From M3007 sp044347755 (GTDB lineage: Bacteria; Bacteroidota; Bacteroidia; Chitinophagales; Saprospiraceae), in contig JBIKUE010000008.1 in the NCBI GenBank assembly GCA_044347755.1, positions 12,693 through 76,692 of the forward strand: a DNA stretch of 64,000 bases. The letters are read 5' to 3'. The position numbers and the translations under genes are program-made. The stretch's first letter is position 1. Every line of letters begins with the position of its first letter. Shown here in pieces: positions 45,339 to 54,375 of the stretch. The notes beneath the pieces were generated by a model. That model was given only the letters and a program-made list of their open reading frames with translations. It ran no database searches and was not told where the DNA came from.

Positions 45339-48300
45339 ATGTCAAAACCATCCAAGAAAGTCACCATAGACGGCAATGAAGCCACGGCATACATTGCCTA
45401 TCGGGTCAATGAGGTTTGCGCCATTTACCCCATCACACCCTCCTCCGCCATGGCCGAGCTGGCTGATGAGTGGACCTCCAAAAAAGTTAAAAACATCTGG
45501 GGCCACGTGCCGGAGGTAATCGAAATGCAAAGCGAGGGGGGCGCGGCCGGTGCGGTGCACGGCTCGCTGCAAACAGGCGCCCTCACCACCACTTTTACAG
45601 CCTCTCAGGGCTTGATGCTCATGCTCCCCAACATGTACAAGATCGCCGGGGAACTCACTAGTGCCGTCTTTCACGTAGCCGCACGGTCCCTGGCAGCACA
45701 GGCATTGTCCATCTTCGGAGATCACAGCGATGTGATGGCGGCTCGTACCACTGGTTTCGCCATGCTGGCATCAGGATCAGTGCAGGAGGCACATGATGGT
45801 GCATTGATTGCACAGGCAGCCACTTTAAAAGCCCGCTTGCCCTTCATCCACTTTTTCGATGGCTTCAGAACTTCACACGAAGTCAATAAAATAGATCTGA
45901 TCCCGGACGAAACCATTCTGGCTATGATTGACGAGCAGGATGTAATAGCCCACCGCCGGCGGGCGCTGAGTCCGGACCGGCCTGTAGTGCGCGGTACGGC
46001 CCAAAATCCGGATGTGTATTTCCAGGGAAGGGAAAGTGCCAACCCTTTCTACCATGCTACTCCGGAACTGGTTCAAGCAGCCATGGATCGTTTCGCCCGG
46101 CTCACAGGACGGCAATATCGCCTGTTTGATTACCACGGCGCACCCGACGCGGAACGGGTGTTGATTCTTATGGGCTCCGGCGCTGAAACAGCCCAGGAAA
46201 CTTCTGACTACCTGAACAGCCAGGGCGAAAAAACCGGTGTACTGCAGGTACGTCTTTACCGCCCGTTCTCGGTGGGGCATTTGCTGGATGCACTGCCGAA
46301 AACTGCACAAAAAATTGCCGTTCTCGATCGTTGTAAAGAACCAGGTGCAGCCGGTGAGCCTCTGTATCAGGATGTGGTGACAGCCTTTATGGAAGGCTAC
46401 AGTCAGGGCATCTGGCCTGCTATGCCCAAAGTGGTAGGCGGGCGCTATGGGTTATCAAGTAAGGAATTTACGCCTGGCATGGCCAAAGCAGTGTTTGATG
46501 CGCTGAAAAACGAGCATCCGCGAAATCACTTTACCATTGGTATCCATGATGATGTGACGCATACCAGCTTGCCATGGGAATACCTGGAACTTCGGGATGA
46601 CTCCCTCACCGAAGCCATGTTCTTTGCCCTGGGCGCCGATGGTACCGTGGGCGCCAATAAAAACAGTATCAAGATCATTGGCGAGAATACGGACCTGCAT
46701 GCACAAGGCTACTTTGTGTATGATTCCAAAAAATCGGGCTCACAGACCGTATCGCATCTGCGGTTCGGCAAACATCCCATACGCGCGCCATACCTGATTC
46801 GCGAAGCAGGATTTGTAGCCTGCCATAAATTCAATTTCATCCACAAAACGGATATGCTCCGTTTCGCCAAACCCGGCGGTGTTTTTCTGCTGAACAGTCC
46901 TTACAGCAAAGAGGATGTATGGGCTCAACTGCCTGCGCCGGTACAACAAGCTATTCGCAATAAAGGCCTGAAGTTTTATGTCATAGACGCCTCCTCGGTT
47001 GCAGAAGAAACCGGCATGGGCAACCGCATCAACACCATCATGCAGGTGTGTTTTTTTGCTCTTTCCGGGGTGTTGCCACGAGAGGAAGCCATCGCCGCCA
47101 TTAAAAAGGCCATCGAAAAAACCTATCAAAAGAAGGGTGAACAAGTGGTGCAGCAGAATTTCCAGGCCGTGGATGCCACCCTGGAACATCTGTACGAAGT
47201 GACCCACATGCCGCTTATGGAACGCCAGCCGGATTACCCGCCCGTGGTGCCGGCAGAAGCGCCGGCCTTTGTCCGCGAGGTTACGGCCATGATGATGGAA
47301 GGCCGTGGCGATGAACTGCCAGTGAGTGCCATGCCGGTAGATGGCACCTACCCGAGCGGCACCACCCAATGGGAAAAACGCAATATTTCCGACGACATAC
47401 CGGTATGGGAGCCGGACTTGTGTATCCAGTGCGGCAACTGCAGTTTCGTTTGCCCGCACAGTGTGATCCGTTCCAAATTTTACCACGAAAACCTCCTGGA
47501 AAACGCACCGGCGGGTTTTGCAGCTGCGCCCATCAATGCACGCGGATTCCCGGAAACCCGCTACACCCTGCAAGTGTACCTGGAGGATTGCACCGGCTGC
47601 AACCTTTGTGTGGAGGTTTGTCCGGTACAGGACCCTGCCGATGCGAAGCGCAAAGCCATCAACATGGCCGACAAAGCGCCGTATCTGGAACAGGGTAAAG
47701 AGCACATCCGTTTCTTTGAAACCATTCCTTACAATGACCGCAGTGCACTTGATTTTTCACTGGTGCGTGGAGCCCAATTTCTGGAGCCATTATTTGAATT
47801 CTCCGGCGCTTGCGCAGGCTGCGGCGAAACACCTTACTTGCGGGTGCTGTCGCAACTATTCGGCGACCGCCTGATTGTGGCCAATGCTACCGGTTGTTCG
47901 TCCATTTTCGGAGGAAATTTACCCACCACGCCCTGGACCAAAAACGCAGAAGGCAGAGGCCCGGCCTGGTCGAACTCCCTGTTTGAAGACAATGCAGAGT
48001 TTGGACTGGGCATGCGAATTTCAGTAGACAAGCACGTTGATATGGTAGAAGAGTTGCTCCGCCGCCTTTCCGGCGAACTGGATCCAGAACTGGTAGAGGG
48101 ATTGCTGAATGCCCTACAAACCACCGAAACCGAAATTGCGCTGCAGCGTGCACGGGTAGAAAAACTGAATGCCGCACTGGATAAAAGCAAACACCCGGAC
48201 GCCGTCCATTTGCGCTCCATTTCCGAATATTTCGTGCGCCGCAGCGTATGGTTGGTGGGCGGCGATGGCTGGGCGTATGATATCGGCTCCGGCGGTCTGG

Positions 48301-48911
48301 ATCACGCCCTTGCCAGCGGCAAAAACATCAATGTGCTGGTGCTGGATACCGAGGTGTATTCCAATACCGGCGGACAAATGTCGAAAGCTACCCCAACGGC
48401 TGCCACGGCCAAATTTGCGGCTGCCGGCAAGCGGGTAGGGAAAAAAGACCTGGCTATGCAAGCCATTTCCTATGGTAATGTATACGTGGCACAGATCGCC
48501 ATGGGCGCCAACCCGCAACAAACCCTGTTGGCTATGCGCGAAGCAGAGGCTTATCCGGGGCCGTCGCTGATCCTGGCATACTCGCACTGTATAGCACACG
48601 GCATTGATATGGAAAAAGGACTGGACCAGCAACATCGGGCCGTGGCCTCCGGCTATTGGCCCCTTATTCGGTACAATCCGGTGTTGCGCCAAGCCAATCG
48701 GAATCCGTTTGTGCTGGATTCCCTGCGTCCAACGATATCGCTCAAGGATTATGCCTATCAGGAACTGCGCTACACCGATCTGCAGCGCAGCAATCCGGAA
48801 GAAGCTGAAACGCTCATTCAACTGGCCCAAACCATTGCCGATCTGCGATGGCAGAATTATGAGAATATGGCCGGATGGAAGGCGGAAGCGTTTGTGCCGG
48901 TAAGTGAGTAA
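45339..48911 (+). CDS. nifJ: Pyruvate:ferredoxin (flavodoxin) oxidoreductase, single-chain type
   Basis: 1,190 residues, full length for the single-chain family. Domains in order: the pyruvate-binding domain I (DGNEATAYIAYRVNEVCAIYPITPSSAMAELA), the transketolase-like middle domains, and the EKR segment. The two-cluster ferredoxin domain follows (CIQCGNCSFVCPHSVIR, CTGCNLCVEVCPV). The thiamine-diphosphate domain has the proximal-cluster cysteines (CAGCGETPYL, GNATGCSSIF-like) and GGDGWAYDIGSGGLDH...NTGGQMSK. It converts pyruvate and CoA to acetyl-CoA and CO2, reducing ferredoxin. The enzyme is oxygen-sensitive in many hosts. Its presence suggests growth at low oxygen or a role in reductive metabolism. 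The gltD-like flavoprotein is the likely electron partner. Confidence 0.97.
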   Translation: MSKPSKKVTIDGNEATAYIAYRVNEVCAIYPITPSSAMAELADEWTSKKVKNIWGHVPEVIEMQSEGGAAGAVHGSLQTGALTTTFTASQGLMLMLPNMYKIAGELTSAVFHVAARSLAAQALSIFGDHSDVMAARTTGFAMLASGSVQEAHDGALIAQAATLKARLPFIHFFDGFRTSHEVNKIDLIPDETILAMIDEQDVIAHRRRALSPDRPVVRGTAQNPDVYFQGRESANPFYHATPELVQAAMDRFARLTGRQYRLFDYHGAPDAERVLILMGSGAETAQETSDYLNSQGEKTGVLQVRLYRPFSVGHLLDALPKTAQKIAVLDRCKEPGAAGEPLYQDVVTAFMEGYSQGIWPAMPKVVGGRYGLSSKEFTPGMAKAVFDALKNEHPRNHFTIGIHDDVTHTSLPWEYLELRDDSLTEAMFFALGADGTVGANKNSIKIIGENTDLHAQGYFVYDSKKSGSQTVSHLRFGKHPIRAPYLIREAGFVACHKFNFIHKTDMLRFAKPGGVFLLNSPYSKEDVWAQLPAPVQQAIRNKGLKFYVIDASSVAEETGMGNRINTIMQVCFFALSGVLPREEAIAAIKKAIEKTYQKKGEQVVQQNFQAVDATLEHLYEVTHMPLMERQPDYPPVVPAEAPAFVREVTAMMMEGRGDELPVSAMPVDGTYPSGTTQWEKRNISDDIPVWEPDLCIQCGNCSFVCPHSVIRSKFYHENLLENAPAGFAAAPINARGFPETRYTLQVYLEDCTGCNLCVEVCPVQDPADAKRKAINMADKAPYLEQGKEHIRFFETIPYNDRSALDFSLVRGAQFLEPLFEFSGACAGCGETPYLRVLSQLFGDRLIVANATGCSSIFGGNLPTTPWTKNAEGRGPAWSNSLFEDNAEFGLGMRISVDKHVDMVEELLRRLSGELDPELVEGLLNALQTTETEIALQRARVEKLNAALDKSKHPDAVHLRSISEYFVRRSVWLVGGDGWAYDIGSGGLDHALASGKNINVLVLDTEVYSNTGGQMSKATPTAATAKFAAAGKRVGKKDLAMQAISYGNVYVAQIAMGANPQQTLLAMREAEAYPGPSLILAYSHCIAHGIDMEKGLDQQHRAVASGYWPLIRYNPVLRQANRNPFVLDSLRPTISLKDYAYQELRYTDLQRSNPEEAETLIQLAQTIADLRWQNYENMAGWKAEAFVPVSE

Positions 48912-48920
48912 GTATGTGCG

Positions 48921-48957
48921 TGCGGAGGTGCATATTGATTTTCAATGCACCTCCGCA
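48921..48957. terminator. Bidirectional terminator after nifJ
   Basis: TGCGGAGGTGCAT (48921-48933) and ATGCACCTCCGCA (48945-48957) form a perfect 13-bp stem with an 11-nt loop between convergent stop codons (48911 and 48969). T-tracts are short on both sides, but the stem is strong. Confidence 0.8.
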
Positions 48958-48968
48958 GCAAACAAGGA

Positions 48969-49517
48969 TTATTTCTTATTTCGTTGACGTTTGACCATGT
49001 TTTCCCGGACCGTTTTCATAGAGATCTGACGGGTAGATTTGTTGTCTGCTTCTATAAAGTCGATGGTCTCCAGTTTCGCATTAAATGGAACATAAACCTC
49101 AATCCACCCATTTTTTATTGGTCCGGATTGGCTGCCGCCGTCATCGCAGGAGCGGAAATTGAAGACGTTATCAGGATAAACAGTTCCCAGAATCCTGCCG
49201 TTTGCATCTTTGGCTTCTATACGGAAATCACTGTTTTTGACCCCGGGGTTCAATTTGCCATACACTACGGATGCCGCAATGCTATCGGTGACCATATTGC
49301 CATCTGCCAGATAAATCCGGAACGCAATGAAAGAGTCTTTTGGCGCAGTGCCGCCAGGTAATTGAGCCGTATCAAAAGGTCTGGTGTTTTTTTCTACTTG
49401 ATCGATCTCTGTAAAATTAACACCAGTGTCGTCTTGTTTCGAAGTTTTAGATTGCTTGCAGGATGCCACTGCGAGCCCAAGAAGGATGGCACAAAGCAGG
49501 AATGATATATGTTTCAT
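48969..49517 (-). CDS. Hypothetical lipoprotein
   Basis: 182 residues with a clear lipoprotein signal (MKHISFLLCAILLGLAVASC). The mature part begins with a charged linker (KQSKTSKQDDTG). It then shows a compact beta-rich domain (SFIAFRIYLADGNMVTDSIA, DFRIEAKDANGRILGTVYPD, GWIEVYVPFNAKLETIDFIE). No known family was recognised. It lies after the M64 peptidase gene with a 68-bp gap and may be co-transcribed with it. Confidence 0.8.
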   Translation of the reverse strand: MKHISFLLCAILLGLAVASCKQSKTSKQDDTGVNFTEIDQVEKNTRPFDTAQLPGGTAPKDSFIAFRIYLADGNMVTDSIAASVVYGKLNPGVKNSDFRIEAKDANGRILGTVYPDNVFNFRSCDDGGSQSGPIKNGWIEVYVPFNAKLETIDFIEADNKSTRQISMKTVRENMVKRQRNKK

Positions 49518-49585
49518 GTTGTTGAAGTTAGGTTGAAATGAATTTGGGACATAGAAGATGCTTGAAACAACGCGTTTCCATAAAA

Positions 49586-50668
49586 TTAGTCGCTCGTTAA
49601 CTCAAAAACCCGGGTAGTGATTCTGGATCTGCAAGGGCAGTCATACTGTGTGTGGGTTAAACCCGATGTTTTCATCTGGCAGTTTTCCACGCATAGTTTC
49701 CACCAGTTTTTGGTGCAATCTCCACTTTGAATTCTGCGCACGTCTGAAATAGATTTGCAAGTGCCGTAATCATCCGCGGCAGCTTCCGCAGCGGCCTGGG
49801 AACTCCAGAGATTGGGAGAATTGGCTTCGGCAAAATAGGAGGTATTGCCACAGTATTCATCTGCCAGGCGGAACAAGGCATGTCCGCTTTCATGCAGAAC
49901 GGTGCCCCTGTTTTCCTGCTCAGTAGAGAATAAGCCGCCGGAGGCATAGTCTCTTATGGATACCCGGTGCATCAGGCATCTGCCTTCTGCAAAGGCTAGC
50001 TGAGCATTATTGGAAGGAACAATATGAGATTCTCCGCTGTCGGCATCTTTGGCAGTACCGGTTATCGGATTAATGTAAAAATTGAACTGGCGGCGCCACA
50101 GTCTGGTGTGCGGCTCGTCGAAAAAGGCATTTCGGATGTTTTCCCGGCAATGGTTCCGAAAACCATCCATGTCTGTGATATCTGTATCCGGGATAAATAC
50201 GAGGTCGAAAACATCATCCGGATCTCCTTGTACATATACCGGAGCAGGCTGATTGGGAACAGGGTAGGGGCGGATGGCATAGGTTACACGGTAGGTTTTG
50301 GTCTTTTCCTTATCTTCTTCCTGAACCTTTACCTCCCATCGGTAGGTAACCAGGCTATTGGCCGCATAGCCGCCGGATTTGACATAGGAAAGGTCGCCGG
50401 CGGGAGAAGACCAGTTTTGTAGCTCCATCTCTGTACCCGCAGTAACAACGCCTGCGCTATTCACGGTAGACACCGTTTCGAATAAGCGGGCGGAGTTAAT
50501 GGTGCCTGTGGTTACCCGTTCCAGCGTGTAGGTTACATTTTGGGATGCCGTTGGGAAAATGGGGTTGTGCAGGGCGAGTGTTACAGGCGCCGGTTCACAG
50601 GAAGAGAGCAATAGCAGAAAGGCAAGGCTTACGATGCCAAACCTGGAAAAGCTTTTGAGATTTTTCAT
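49586..50668 (-). CDS. M64-family (IgA-peptidase-like) metallopeptidase lipoprotein
   Basis: About 360 residues from the ATG at 50668, which gives a leader ending LLLLSSC. An N-terminal Ig-like beta domain (about residues 25-150) precedes a metallopeptidase domain. That domain has the M64 zinc motif HESGHALFRLADEY (H259, E260, H263, with D270 in the place of the third ligand). Cysteine-rich tail motifs (ENCQMKTSGLTHTQYDCPC) are also typical of M64. The founding member cuts human IgA, but Bacteroidota homologues are widespread in free-living species and their targets are unknown. The leader predicts surface anchoring. Confidence 0.9.
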   Translation of the reverse strand: MKNLKSFSRFGIVSLAFLLLLSSCEPAPVTLALHNPIFPTASQNVTYTLERVTTGTINSARLFETVSTVNSAGVVTAGTEMELQNWSSPAGDLSYVKSGGYAANSLVTYRWEVKVQEEDKEKTKTYRVTYAIRPYPVPNQPAPVYVQGDPDDVFDLVFIPDTDITDMDGFRNHCRENIRNAFFDEPHTRLWRRQFNFYINPITGTAKDADSGESHIVPSNNAQLAFAEGRCLMHRVSIRDYASGGLFSTEQENRGTVLHESGHALFRLADEYCGNTSYFAEANSPNLWSSQAAAEAAADDYGTCKSISDVRRIQSGDCTKNWWKLCVENCQMKTSGLTHTQYDCPCRSRITTRVFELTSD

Positions 50669-50770
50669 ACATTCTGATTTTAGTGATTTAGGAATGATGA
50701 AATAGAATGTCACTTGCTTTTCAAACGTGAACAAAGGCGGCACACAAAGGCCCCTGTCGCAACAAAATCA

Positions 50771-50818
50771 GAGGGTATTTAAAACTCAGTACCTCAGCAC
50801 TGAGTTTTAAATACCCTC
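50771..50818. terminator. Perfect 20-bp hairpin upstream of the M64 gene
   Basis: GAGGGTATTTAAAACTCAGT (50771-50790) and its exact complement (50799-50818) enclose an 8-nt loop. On the minus strand it lies after the GH17 gene and the small frame that follows it, and before the M64 gene. It probably ends the transcript of locus B. Confidence 0.75.
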
Positions 50819-50887
50819 TCTTATTCACTTACTCCTTTGCGGTTCGGTCACCAAACCAGCGTTTCAGTCTGGTGTTTGTATCCGCTG

Positions 50888-50992
50888 TTATGCCTCATCT
50901 TTGTACAGTTGGTGGAACGTATTCTGGTGCCATAAGCGTTTTTCCCATTTGAGTACAGCTCCTGTGGTGCATGCCAGGCAAAGAAGAGGCAT
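50888..50992 (-). CDS. Possible 34-residue ORF overlapping the GH17 stop
   Basis: An ATG at 50992-50990 overlaps the TAA of the GH17 gene (TAATG) and opens a 34-codon frame ending in TAA at 50888. The peptide (MPLLCLACTTG.., basic and aromatic afterwards) has no recognised family. The TAATG overlap would permit coupled translation. The frame could equally be chance, or the remnant of a longer tail. Confidence 0.2.
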   Translation of the reverse strand: MPLLCLACTTGAVLKWEKRLWHQNTFHQLYKDEA

Positions 50993-51876
50993 TAAAACTT
51001 AAGGTTATGGTGCATATCCCACAAGCCCCAATAAGCGCCCACATCCCCTTCCGCCCCTACTTTCCAGGATTCATCAAACGAGGAGAAGTAAAAAACCTCA
51101 ATACCGTCCTCCTTTGCCCATTGCTGGGTGTTGATGAAGTATTTCATCGCATTTTCCATGGATGGGATGGCGCCCTCGAGGCTTTTACCCTGGCTTGGCC
51201 AGCCGGTTTCTGTAATGATTACTTTTTTGCCGTTGGCAGCCTGCATTGCCTGCTGATACATTTGCTTCATATACATCAGGGAATATTCTAACTGACAGCC
51301 CTCCCAGAATGGATAACAGTTAGAAAGGATCACATCACAGGCCTCTGTAATCCGTGGGCAAGCGGTAAACTCGTAGTATGCGTCCACATACCCAACCTGT
51401 ACCTCCGGGATAGCCGCTTTCACGCGGTGGATATATGCCAGCAGTTCTTCCTCTGTCAGATCTTCCCGGTAGAGTACTTCATTGCCTACGGCAGCTATAT
51501 CAACGTATCCTTCTTTGGCCAACCGGATCAGGCCGGCTATTTCCTGCTCATTCAAATCTTTATCTTTTCCAAGCCATGCGCCAACCATGGTTTTGATGCC
51601 AAATTCACGGGCTACTTTGGGCACCAGTTCGTTACCCTCAATGCAAGAGAAAGAACGTACCCATTTGGTGTATGGGGCAATGATGGCCATGCGGCGCCGG
51701 ATTTGTTCTATCGTCAAAATATCACCCGGTTTTTGGCCTTCCTCGTAGGCGCTGTAACAAAGGCCATGCATCCCTCCTTCCAATGTTTGACGAAACAGAC
51801 TATGTAACTGTTCGGGCGATTTTCCGGAATAGTCTATTCCTGCCAGCGCCAGAATTTTTTCTTTTTTGAATGACAT
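50992..51876 (-). CDS. Leaderless GH17 beta-1,3-glucanase/glucosidase (cytoplasmic)
   Basis: 294 residues. The GH17 barrel signatures are VGNEV with acid/base E133 and ITETGWPS with nucleophile E223. Aromatic subsite residues (YVDAYYEF, NCYPFWEG, FYFSSFDESWK) are also seen. There is no signal peptide or lipobox (MSFKKEKILALAG), so it should act in the cytoplasm on imported beta-1,3-gluco-oligosaccharides. It is closely related to the GH17 half of the next gene upstream, pointing to a local duplication. It is the last enzyme of locus B. Confidence 0.92.
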   Translation of the reverse strand: MSFKKEKILALAGIDYSGKSPEQLHSLFRQTLEGGMHGLCYSAYEEGQKPGDILTIEQIRRRMAIIAPYTKWVRSFSCIEGNELVPKVAREFGIKTMVGAWLGKDKDLNEQEIAGLIRLAKEGYVDIAAVGNEVLYREDLTEEELLAYIHRVKAAIPEVQVGYVDAYYEFTACPRITEACDVILSNCYPFWEGCQLEYSLMYMKQMYQQAMQAANGKKVIITETGWPSQGKSLEGAIPSMENAMKYFINTQQWAKEDGIEVFYFSSFDESWKVGAEGDVGAYWGLWDMHHNLKF

Positions 51877-51893
51877 CTTATACTGTGATTTAT

Positions 51894-52034
51894 GTGATTT
51901 GTGTGATGATCATGAGTGATTTTGAACTGATGATGGCTCAAGCTGTTCCCAAAATCAAGGAGCACAAGATTTACAGTGGTTTGTGTGATGATCATGAGTG
52001 ATTATAGCTCAAGTTGTTCCCAAAATCAAGGAGC
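51894..52034. repeat. Imperfect direct repeat between the two GH17 genes
   Basis: TTTGTGTGATGATCATGAGT occurs in both copies, starting at about 51898 and 51980. GTTCCCAAAATCAAGGAGC closes both, at about 51945-51963 and 52016-52034. The second copy lacks about 11 bp between these blocks. This looks like the scar of the duplication that made the two GH17 copies, or a duplicated 5'-leader. Confidence 0.75.
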
Positions 52035-52035
52035 G

Positions 52036-54375
52036 CTACCCAAATTTCTGTTTTTCATGGATATCCCACAAGCCCCATTGGGTACCAACTTCGCCTTCAT
52101 GATGAATTTTCCAGGATTCGTCGAAGGAAGAGAAGTAGAATAATTCAATGTTTTTATCCGTGGCCCACTGCTGGGTATTGATAAAGTACTTCATGGCGTT
52201 GCTGGCAGATGGTACGGCGGCTTGCACACTTTGGCCTTTACTTGGCCACCCGGTTTCGGTGATGATCACTTCTTTCCCTTGGGCAATCTCTTTGGTGAGC
52301 GCATACATTTGTTGCATGTATTGCAAGGCATGATCAATATCGGCTCCTTCCCAGAAGGGATAGCAGTTGATCAATATAACATCGCAGGCCTCTACCAAAG
52401 CGGGCTTGTCGAGGAAATGATAGTACGCATCTACATAGCCCAGCGGAATGTGTTTGGGCAATAGTGCCCGCACACGCTGCAAGTACTGGATGATTTCCTG
52501 CTCGGAAAGTTCCTTGCGCTGTAATACTTCGTTGCCTACTGACGCAATATCTACCATGCCCGCTTCCGCCAGCTGAACCAAGGCGTTGATTTCTCTTTCG
52601 TTTCTTTCTTTGTCGTGGCTAATCCAGGCCCCCGCCATGGTTTTCAGGCCTTTATCCCTGGCAACTTTTGGAATCAATTCGTTGCCCTGGGTGCAGGAGA
52701 AGGAACGAACCCATTGGGTGTGGGGCGCTATGATATCCATACGTCGCTTTATCTGTGTCTCTGACAGGATATCTCCTACGTTTTGTCCCTCTGTGTATGG
52801 GCTGAAACACAAACCTTGTATGCCGGTATTGAGTTGTTGGGTAAACATGGCATTGATTTCAGCAGTTGTTTTGCTTGCAAAGTTTAAACCGGAGCTTTTG
52901 TTCAAATCCAATCCGTGCGTGATGGAAAGCAGCTTGCCTTGTATATGACCTGATGAGCCAGTTAAGGCTGCTTTTTTTAGGTTGATTGCTGCGCGGATCT
53001 CCTGTGTACGCTCTTCGGATACATCGTAATCGCTCATAACCCAAATAGCAATTAGAGTTCCAGCGAGTGGTATTCCGGAAAAGAATAGCCTTAGATTAAA
53101 CATGGTTTCGTATGTCTGCGTCGGCGCACCAGAATTAAAGTCTATAACTGTTAGAATCACCCCACTCAATAATCCTGCAATGGCTAAACCAAATTTTACC
53201 ATCCACCAATAAATAGCTCCAAAAATACCTTCTCTTCGCTTGCCTGTATTTAACTCATCAATATCAATGACATCAGAAGTCATTGACATCATCAAGGTAA
53301 ATAAGCTGCCTATTCCAAAGGATATAAAAGGCAACGCGAATAAAAACAAATAAGGTTTCCCTGGAACAAATAAAAATAACAGGGAAACATAACCGATGGT
53401 AGATAGCGCTTGCGACCAAATAAACGCTTTCCTTTTGCCCATTACTTTAGACATTCGAGCAACTATAGGAATGATCAATACCGTGGTAAACAAAGCACCT
53501 ACGCACCCAAATAATGTAGGCCAAATGCCTTGACCAGTGCCATTGAACAAATAATATTTAATAATAAAAAAAGAAAATCCCGCCGTGGTATTAAAAGCAT
53601 TAAAAATAAAAAAAGTAGCAATGCATAATTTTTTAAACGGAACTATTTTTAACGCTTCTTTAAATCCCTGAATGATCAAATCAAAACTTCTACTTGCATT
53701 TGAAAGCGTTAAAGGTTCATAGTTTTCATGTAAAGTTGATTTGCTTTTGATGAAAACACCTGGAATGATGGCTAAAATAGTACAAACGATGGCTCCGTAT
53801 ACAGCTAATGTTCTTGTTGCTTCTTCGGCTGAAGGGAAAAGGGTTTCATCATACATAATTACCCATAGCCAGGGCGCAAATACCCATGCCAATTGTCCAA
53901 TTAATTGTGAGGTAGCCATGATAGACGTTCTTTCGTGAAAGTCATCACTCATTTCATAGCCCATCGCTACAAAAGGAACACTAAAAATGGTTATTCCTAA
54001 ATAAAAGGCTAAGGAAAAAAGTATAAAATAGTAAAAATTATAATTTATCGTATTTGTGGCATATAACTGCCACATAAAGGCGAATGAAATACCTGTGATT
54101 ATAGCGCCAATAATCACATATTGTCTTCTTCTGCCCCATTTAGATTTCGTATTATCCGTAATAAAACCCATGATTGGGTCTGTTACGGCATCAAAAAGTT
54201 TAGGTATAAAATATATCGCACTGAGCATCCAGCCTGGAAACCCTAATTTGTCAATTAAAATCACAATGAATATTCCCAACATAGCAGGGAACAATTGGTT
54301 GGCCAGCATGCCCAATCCAAAGGCAACTTTAAGTCCGAAGGGAACTTTTTGAGATGATGTTGTAGAATTACTCAT
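52036..54375 (-). CDS. MFS (GPH-type) sugar transporter fused to a C-terminal GH17 glucanase
   Basis: 779 residues in one frame. Residues 1 to about 450 are a 12-helix glycoside-pentoside-hexuronide-type MFS permease (LFDAVTDPIMGFITDNTKSKWGRRRQY, MGYEMSDDFHERTSIMA, TSDVIDIDELNTGKRREGIF). After a polar linker (about 450-490), a complete GH17 domain follows with VGNEV (E616) and ITETGWPSKG (E707). With an even number of helices and no leader, both termini should face the cytoplasm. The enzyme half would then cut the oligosaccharide as it arrives. Base composition changes sharply at the junction: the transporter half is AT-rich, the GH17 half is not. The start overlaps the GH30 gene by 8 bp. Confidence 0.93.
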   Translation of the reverse strand: MSNSTTSSQKVPFGLKVAFGLGMLANQLFPAMLGIFIVILIDKLGFPGWMLSAIYFIPKLFDAVTDPIMGFITDNTKSKWGRRRQYVIIGAIITGISFAFMWQLYATNTINYNFYYFILFSLAFYLGITIFSVPFVAMGYEMSDDFHERTSIMATSQLIGQLAWVFAPWLWVIMYDETLFPSAEEATRTLAVYGAIVCTILAIIPGVFIKSKSTLHENYEPLTLSNASRSFDLIIQGFKEALKIVPFKKLCIATFFIFNAFNTTAGFSFFIIKYYLFNGTGQGIWPTLFGCVGALFTTVLIIPIVARMSKVMGKRKAFIWSQALSTIGYVSLLFLFVPGKPYLFLFALPFISFGIGSLFTLMMSMTSDVIDIDELNTGKRREGIFGAIYWWMVKFGLAIAGLLSGVILTVIDFNSGAPTQTYETMFNLRLFFSGIPLAGTLIAIWVMSDYDVSEERTQEIRAAINLKKAALTGSSGHIQGKLLSITHGLDLNKSSGLNFASKTTAEINAMFTQQLNTGIQGLCFSPYTEGQNVGDILSETQIKRRMDIIAPHTQWVRSFSCTQGNELIPKVARDKGLKTMAGAWISHDKERNEREINALVQLAEAGMVDIASVGNEVLQRKELSEQEIIQYLQRVRALLPKHIPLGYVDAYYHFLDKPALVEACDVILINCYPFWEGADIDHALQYMQQMYALTKEIAQGKEVIITETGWPSKGQSVQAAVPSASNAMKYFINTQQWATDKNIELFYFSSFDESWKIHHEGEVGTQWGLWDIHEKQKFG

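Noticed and set aside
46740..47705. Long open frame (321 codons) on the - strand opposite nifJ
   Set aside because: It is antisense to the conserved core of PFOR and has no protein-family features.
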